A DNA stretch of 6,584 bases. It comes from Candidatus Zixiibacteriota bacterium (lineage in GTDB: Bacteria; Zixibacteria; MSB-5A5; SM1-73). The notes beneath the pieces were generated by a model, which was given only the letters and a program-made list of their open reading frames with translations, had not been told where the DNA came from and made no database searches. Both the position numbers and the translations under genes were made by a program. The stretch spans positions 1 to 6,584 of the forward strand of contig JAGMFA010000114.1 of the NCBI GenBank assembly GCA_023127875.1, written 5' to 3'. This document shows positions 5,055 through 6,584 of the stretch, piece by piece. Every line of letters begins with the position of its first letter. Within the stretch, counting starts at the first letter, position 1.

Positions 5055-5444
5055 ATTTGGTGCATCTTAATTTTATGAATGTCCTCATTTATAATCATCA
5101 TGTTCCCAAATATATTTGATCGATTTAATTGTAGTTGCCCAATTTATTGGGCTTCATATAGGCTCGATAAATCGAGCAACTACAAATAAAATCTCTTTTT
5201 AGTGATCTCAGAAAATGAGGCTTCAAGATAATATTAAAAATACTTTGCTTTCATTGATTGACTAATTATCCCTAAGTACGAACTATACAGTTCATACTAT
5301 AGAATATTGAGAGGTGCTTGATAAAGCGACTCTGATCAGCGAAGGTCTAATAAACCCCCTTTCCTCGAACTTGATCTCTAAGAAAGAACATGCAAATTCT
5401 TTATGAACCAATTTTTGAATTGAGTTAAGCTCAATGAAAACGAC
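5055..5444. other. 390-nt AT-rich non-coding interval between the ybbR-like gene and tsaD
   Basis: No coding frame of interest is visible on either strand. The main content is palindromic element C (5129-5185). Minor items are: a small hairpin GAACT (5280-5284)/AGTTC (5289-5293); a TTGACT box at 5258-5263 without a convincing -10 at proper spacing; CTGATCAG (5332-5339), an 8-bp perfect palindrome; and a 6-bp hairpin ATTGAG (5419-5424)/CTCAAT (5430-5435) just before tsaD. The tsaD promoter should lie here, but I cannot place it with confidence. Confidence 0.7.
5129..5185. repeat. 57-bp palindromic element C: 10-bp outer stem enclosing two near-perfect palindromes
   Basis: The outer arms TTGTAGTTGC (5129-5138) and GCAACTACAA (5176-5185) are perfectly complementary. 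Inside, GCCCAAT (5137-5143) pairs with ATTGGGC (5146-5152) around TT. GCTCGAT (5162-5168) pairs with ATCGAGC (5171-5177) around AA. A 9-nt linker (5153-5161) joins them. The two inner hairpins differ at two pairs, C-G versus T-A and A-T versus G-C, so pairing is kept in both. This looks like a cruciform or three-way-junction repeat of MITE/BIME type; neither transposase nor target duplication is visible. Confidence 0.82.
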
Positions 5445-6455
5445 ATGTTGATTTTAGGTATCGAGACATCCTGCGACGAGACCGCTGCCAGCGTGGTTAA
5501 GGACGGCAAAGAAATTTTGTCTAACGTGGTCTATTCGCAGATGGTGCATAACAAATATGGAGGAGTGGTTCCAGAGCTGGCGTCTCGGGAGCATATCCGA
5601 ACCATCGTTCCGGTTATCAAGGCGGCATTAGATCAAGCCAAAGTCTCTTCAGAAAAGATAGCGGGAGTTGCGATCACCTATGGGCCGGGGTTGGTGGGTT
5701 CACTTTTGATCGGACTATCCTTTGCCAAAGCTCTCTCGTACTCCCTGGATGTTCCTTTGATCGGAATAAATCACATAGAGGGACACATCTTCGCTAACTT
5801 TTTAGAGCATCCAGAGATTTCCCCCCCTTTTGTCTGTCTGGTGATATCCGGAGGTCATTCCAATCTGGTTTACGTTACCGAGAAAGGCAGTTATGAGCTT
5901 ATGGGACAAACCCGGGATGATGCCGCCGGAGAGGCATTTGACAAGGTGGCAAAGGTTTTAAGTCTGGGCTATCCCGGAGGACCTGTAATCGATAAGGTCT
6001 CAAAAGACGGTAAACCAGACTTCTTCAAATTTCCCCGGGCTCACTTAGAGGAAGGCAGTTTCGATTTTTCCTTCAGTGGCTTGAAGACGGCGGTGGCTAT
6101 CTATGTATCCAAGCTATCTGAGGAAAAACTCAAGAGTCACAGAATCGACATCGCCGCCAGTTTTCAGGAAGCGGTGGTGGACGTTCTGGTGGAAAAGGGG
6201 ATCAAAGCCTGCCTTAAAAAAAATACCCGGATGATCGCGCTGGCCGGGGGAGTAGCAAGGAACAGCCGCCTGCGGGAAAGACTCAGAGTAGAAGCAGAAA
6301 AACACCACCTTAAGGTTTTCTATCCTGCCCCGATTTTATGCACGGATAATGCTGCCATGATTGCAGCGGCTGGGGACTTTCGCTTGTCCCAAGGCGAGAC
6401 ATCCGGTCTTGATCTCAATGCCGTCCCTTACGCACCACTCACCTCTGCCGAGTGA
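5445..6455 (+). CDS. tsaD: tRNA N6-adenosine threonylcarbamoyltransferase TsaD
   Basis: Cytosolic ASKHA-fold subunit that transfers the threonylcarbamoyl group from threonylcarbamoyl-AMP to A37 of ANN-decoding tRNAs (t6A), working with TsaB and TsaE. Its 336 residues are the normal bacterial length. Motifs in order: GIETSCDET (5-13, phosphate loop), HNKYGGVVPELASREH (35-50), GPGLVGSL (80-87), the metal ligands H110 and H114 in NHIEGH, ISGGHSNL, DDAAGEAFDKVAKVL, YPGGP, FSFSGLKTAV, AGGVARNSRLR and CTDNAAM with the third metal ligand D301. Nothing is missing. The ATG gives MLILGIETS, the standard N-terminus, so the start is sound although no Shine-Dalgarno sequence is visible. A six-codon out-of-frame ATG frame (5434-5451) overlaps the start. 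Neither tsaB nor tsaE is adjacent, and it stands alone after 390 nt of non-coding DNA. Confidence 0.98.
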   Translation: MLILGIETSCDETAASVVKDGKEILSNVVYSQMVHNKYGGVVPELASREHIRTIVPVIKAALDQAKVSSEKIAGVAITYGPGLVGSLLIGLSFAKALSYSLDVPLIGINHIEGHIFANFLEHPEISPPFVCLVISGGHSNLVYVTEKGSYELMGQTRDDAAGEAFDKVAKVLSLGYPGGPVIDKVSKDGKPDFFKFPRAHLEEGSFDFSFSGLKTAVAIYVSKLSEEKLKSHRIDIAASFQEAVVDVLVEKGIKACLKKNTRMIALAGGVARNSRLRERLRVEAEKHHLKVFYPAPILCTDNAAMIAAAGDFRLSQGETSGLDLNAVPYAPLTSAE

Positions 6456-6537
6456 TTCCAACCCATCACATCAGAGTCCTATATATCTCACCAGACTTTT
6501 TATCAATAGGTAAATGAACTGCAGAGGCGAATCTTCA

Positions 6538-6552
6538 GGGGCTGTTGAAAAA
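6538..6552 (+). repeat. GGGGCTGTTGAAAAA motif, inverse copy of 2449-2463
   Basis: It shares 13 of 15 positions with the minus strand of 2449-2463. As there, it abuts a hairpin-rich segment, suggesting that both mark an edge of a dispersed repeat. Confidence 0.5.
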
Positions 6553-6584
6553 CCCTTTGGGCAGGGCTGAATGCCCTTCAGGGT
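6552..6584. repeat. Overlapping hairpins in the last 33 nt (element probably continues beyond the window)
   Basis: ACCCT (6552-6556) pairs with AGGGT (6580-6584), enclosing AGGGC (6563-6567)/GCCCT (6573-6577). The alternatives CCC-TTT-GGG (6553-6561) and CTGAA (6567-6571)/TTCAG (6577-6581) compete with these. The outer arm ends exactly at the last base, so the true extent is unknown. Confidence 0.55.

Larger units (their letters stand above)
6456..6584. other. Non-coding tail after tsaD, cut by the window end
   Basis: No gene starts in these 129 nt. A weak 5-bp hairpin, GTGAT (6452-6456)/ATCAC (6465-6469), overlaps the tsaD stop codon but lacks a T-run, so it is not a convincing terminator. 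The rest leads into the repeat block at 6538-6584. Confidence 0.6.

Noticed and set aside
5258..5287. Promoter with -35 TTGACT at 5258-5263
   Set aside because: No hexamer at 16-18 nt spacing matches TATAAT at more than half its positions.

Overview
The window suggests a bacterial chromosome fragment, probably from an uncultivated lineage. TsaD and ThiL are of bacterial type. There is a secreted, stand-alone beta-propeller, and the intergenic DNA is rich in nested palindromic repeats. I lean to the FCB group or a neighbouring candidate phylum. That rests on gene style and on the look of the repeats, not on a marker-gene comparison. All six recognisable genes are on the + strand.

Layout: (1) 1-693 is the 3' part of an M20D-type metal-dependent amidohydrolase. 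After 17 nt comes (2) 711-2279, a signal-peptide protein made almost entirely of ten W-x-G-T propeller blades. (3) 2280-2615 is non-coding and densely structured. It holds a 72-bp three-stem palindromic element, a GATTCTTCG/AGAATGAC hairpin repeat, a second three-stem element and a strong hairpin just before the thiL ribosome binding site. (4) 2616-3599 is thiL. (5) 3600-3855 holds a hairpin, a 23-nt pyrimidine tract and a plausible sigma70-type promoter. (6) 3856-4047 encodes a 63-residue zinc-ribbon protein, bracketed by a 17-bp inverted repeat (16/17). (7) 4128-5054 is a membrane-anchored YbbR-domain protein. (8) 5055-5444 is AT-rich and non-coding, with a third three-stem element. (9) 5445-6455 is tsaD. 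(10) 6456-6584 is a repeat-rich tail cut by the window end.

The genes do not form one pathway. ThiL makes thiamine diphosphate, TsaD makes the t6A tRNA modification, and the YbbR-like protein acts at the membrane or cell envelope. The amidohydrolase and propeller may be co-transcribed, and so may the zinc-ribbon and YbbR-like genes. I see no defence system, CRISPR array, transposase, rRNA or complete tRNA.

The most notable content is in the intergenic regions. Three elements of unrelated sequence share one plan: an outer inverted repeat enclosing two hairpins. In two of them the paired hairpins differ from each other by changes that preserve base pairing. The thiL leader also carries four mutually complementary hexamers that could form alternative structures near its ribosome binding site.
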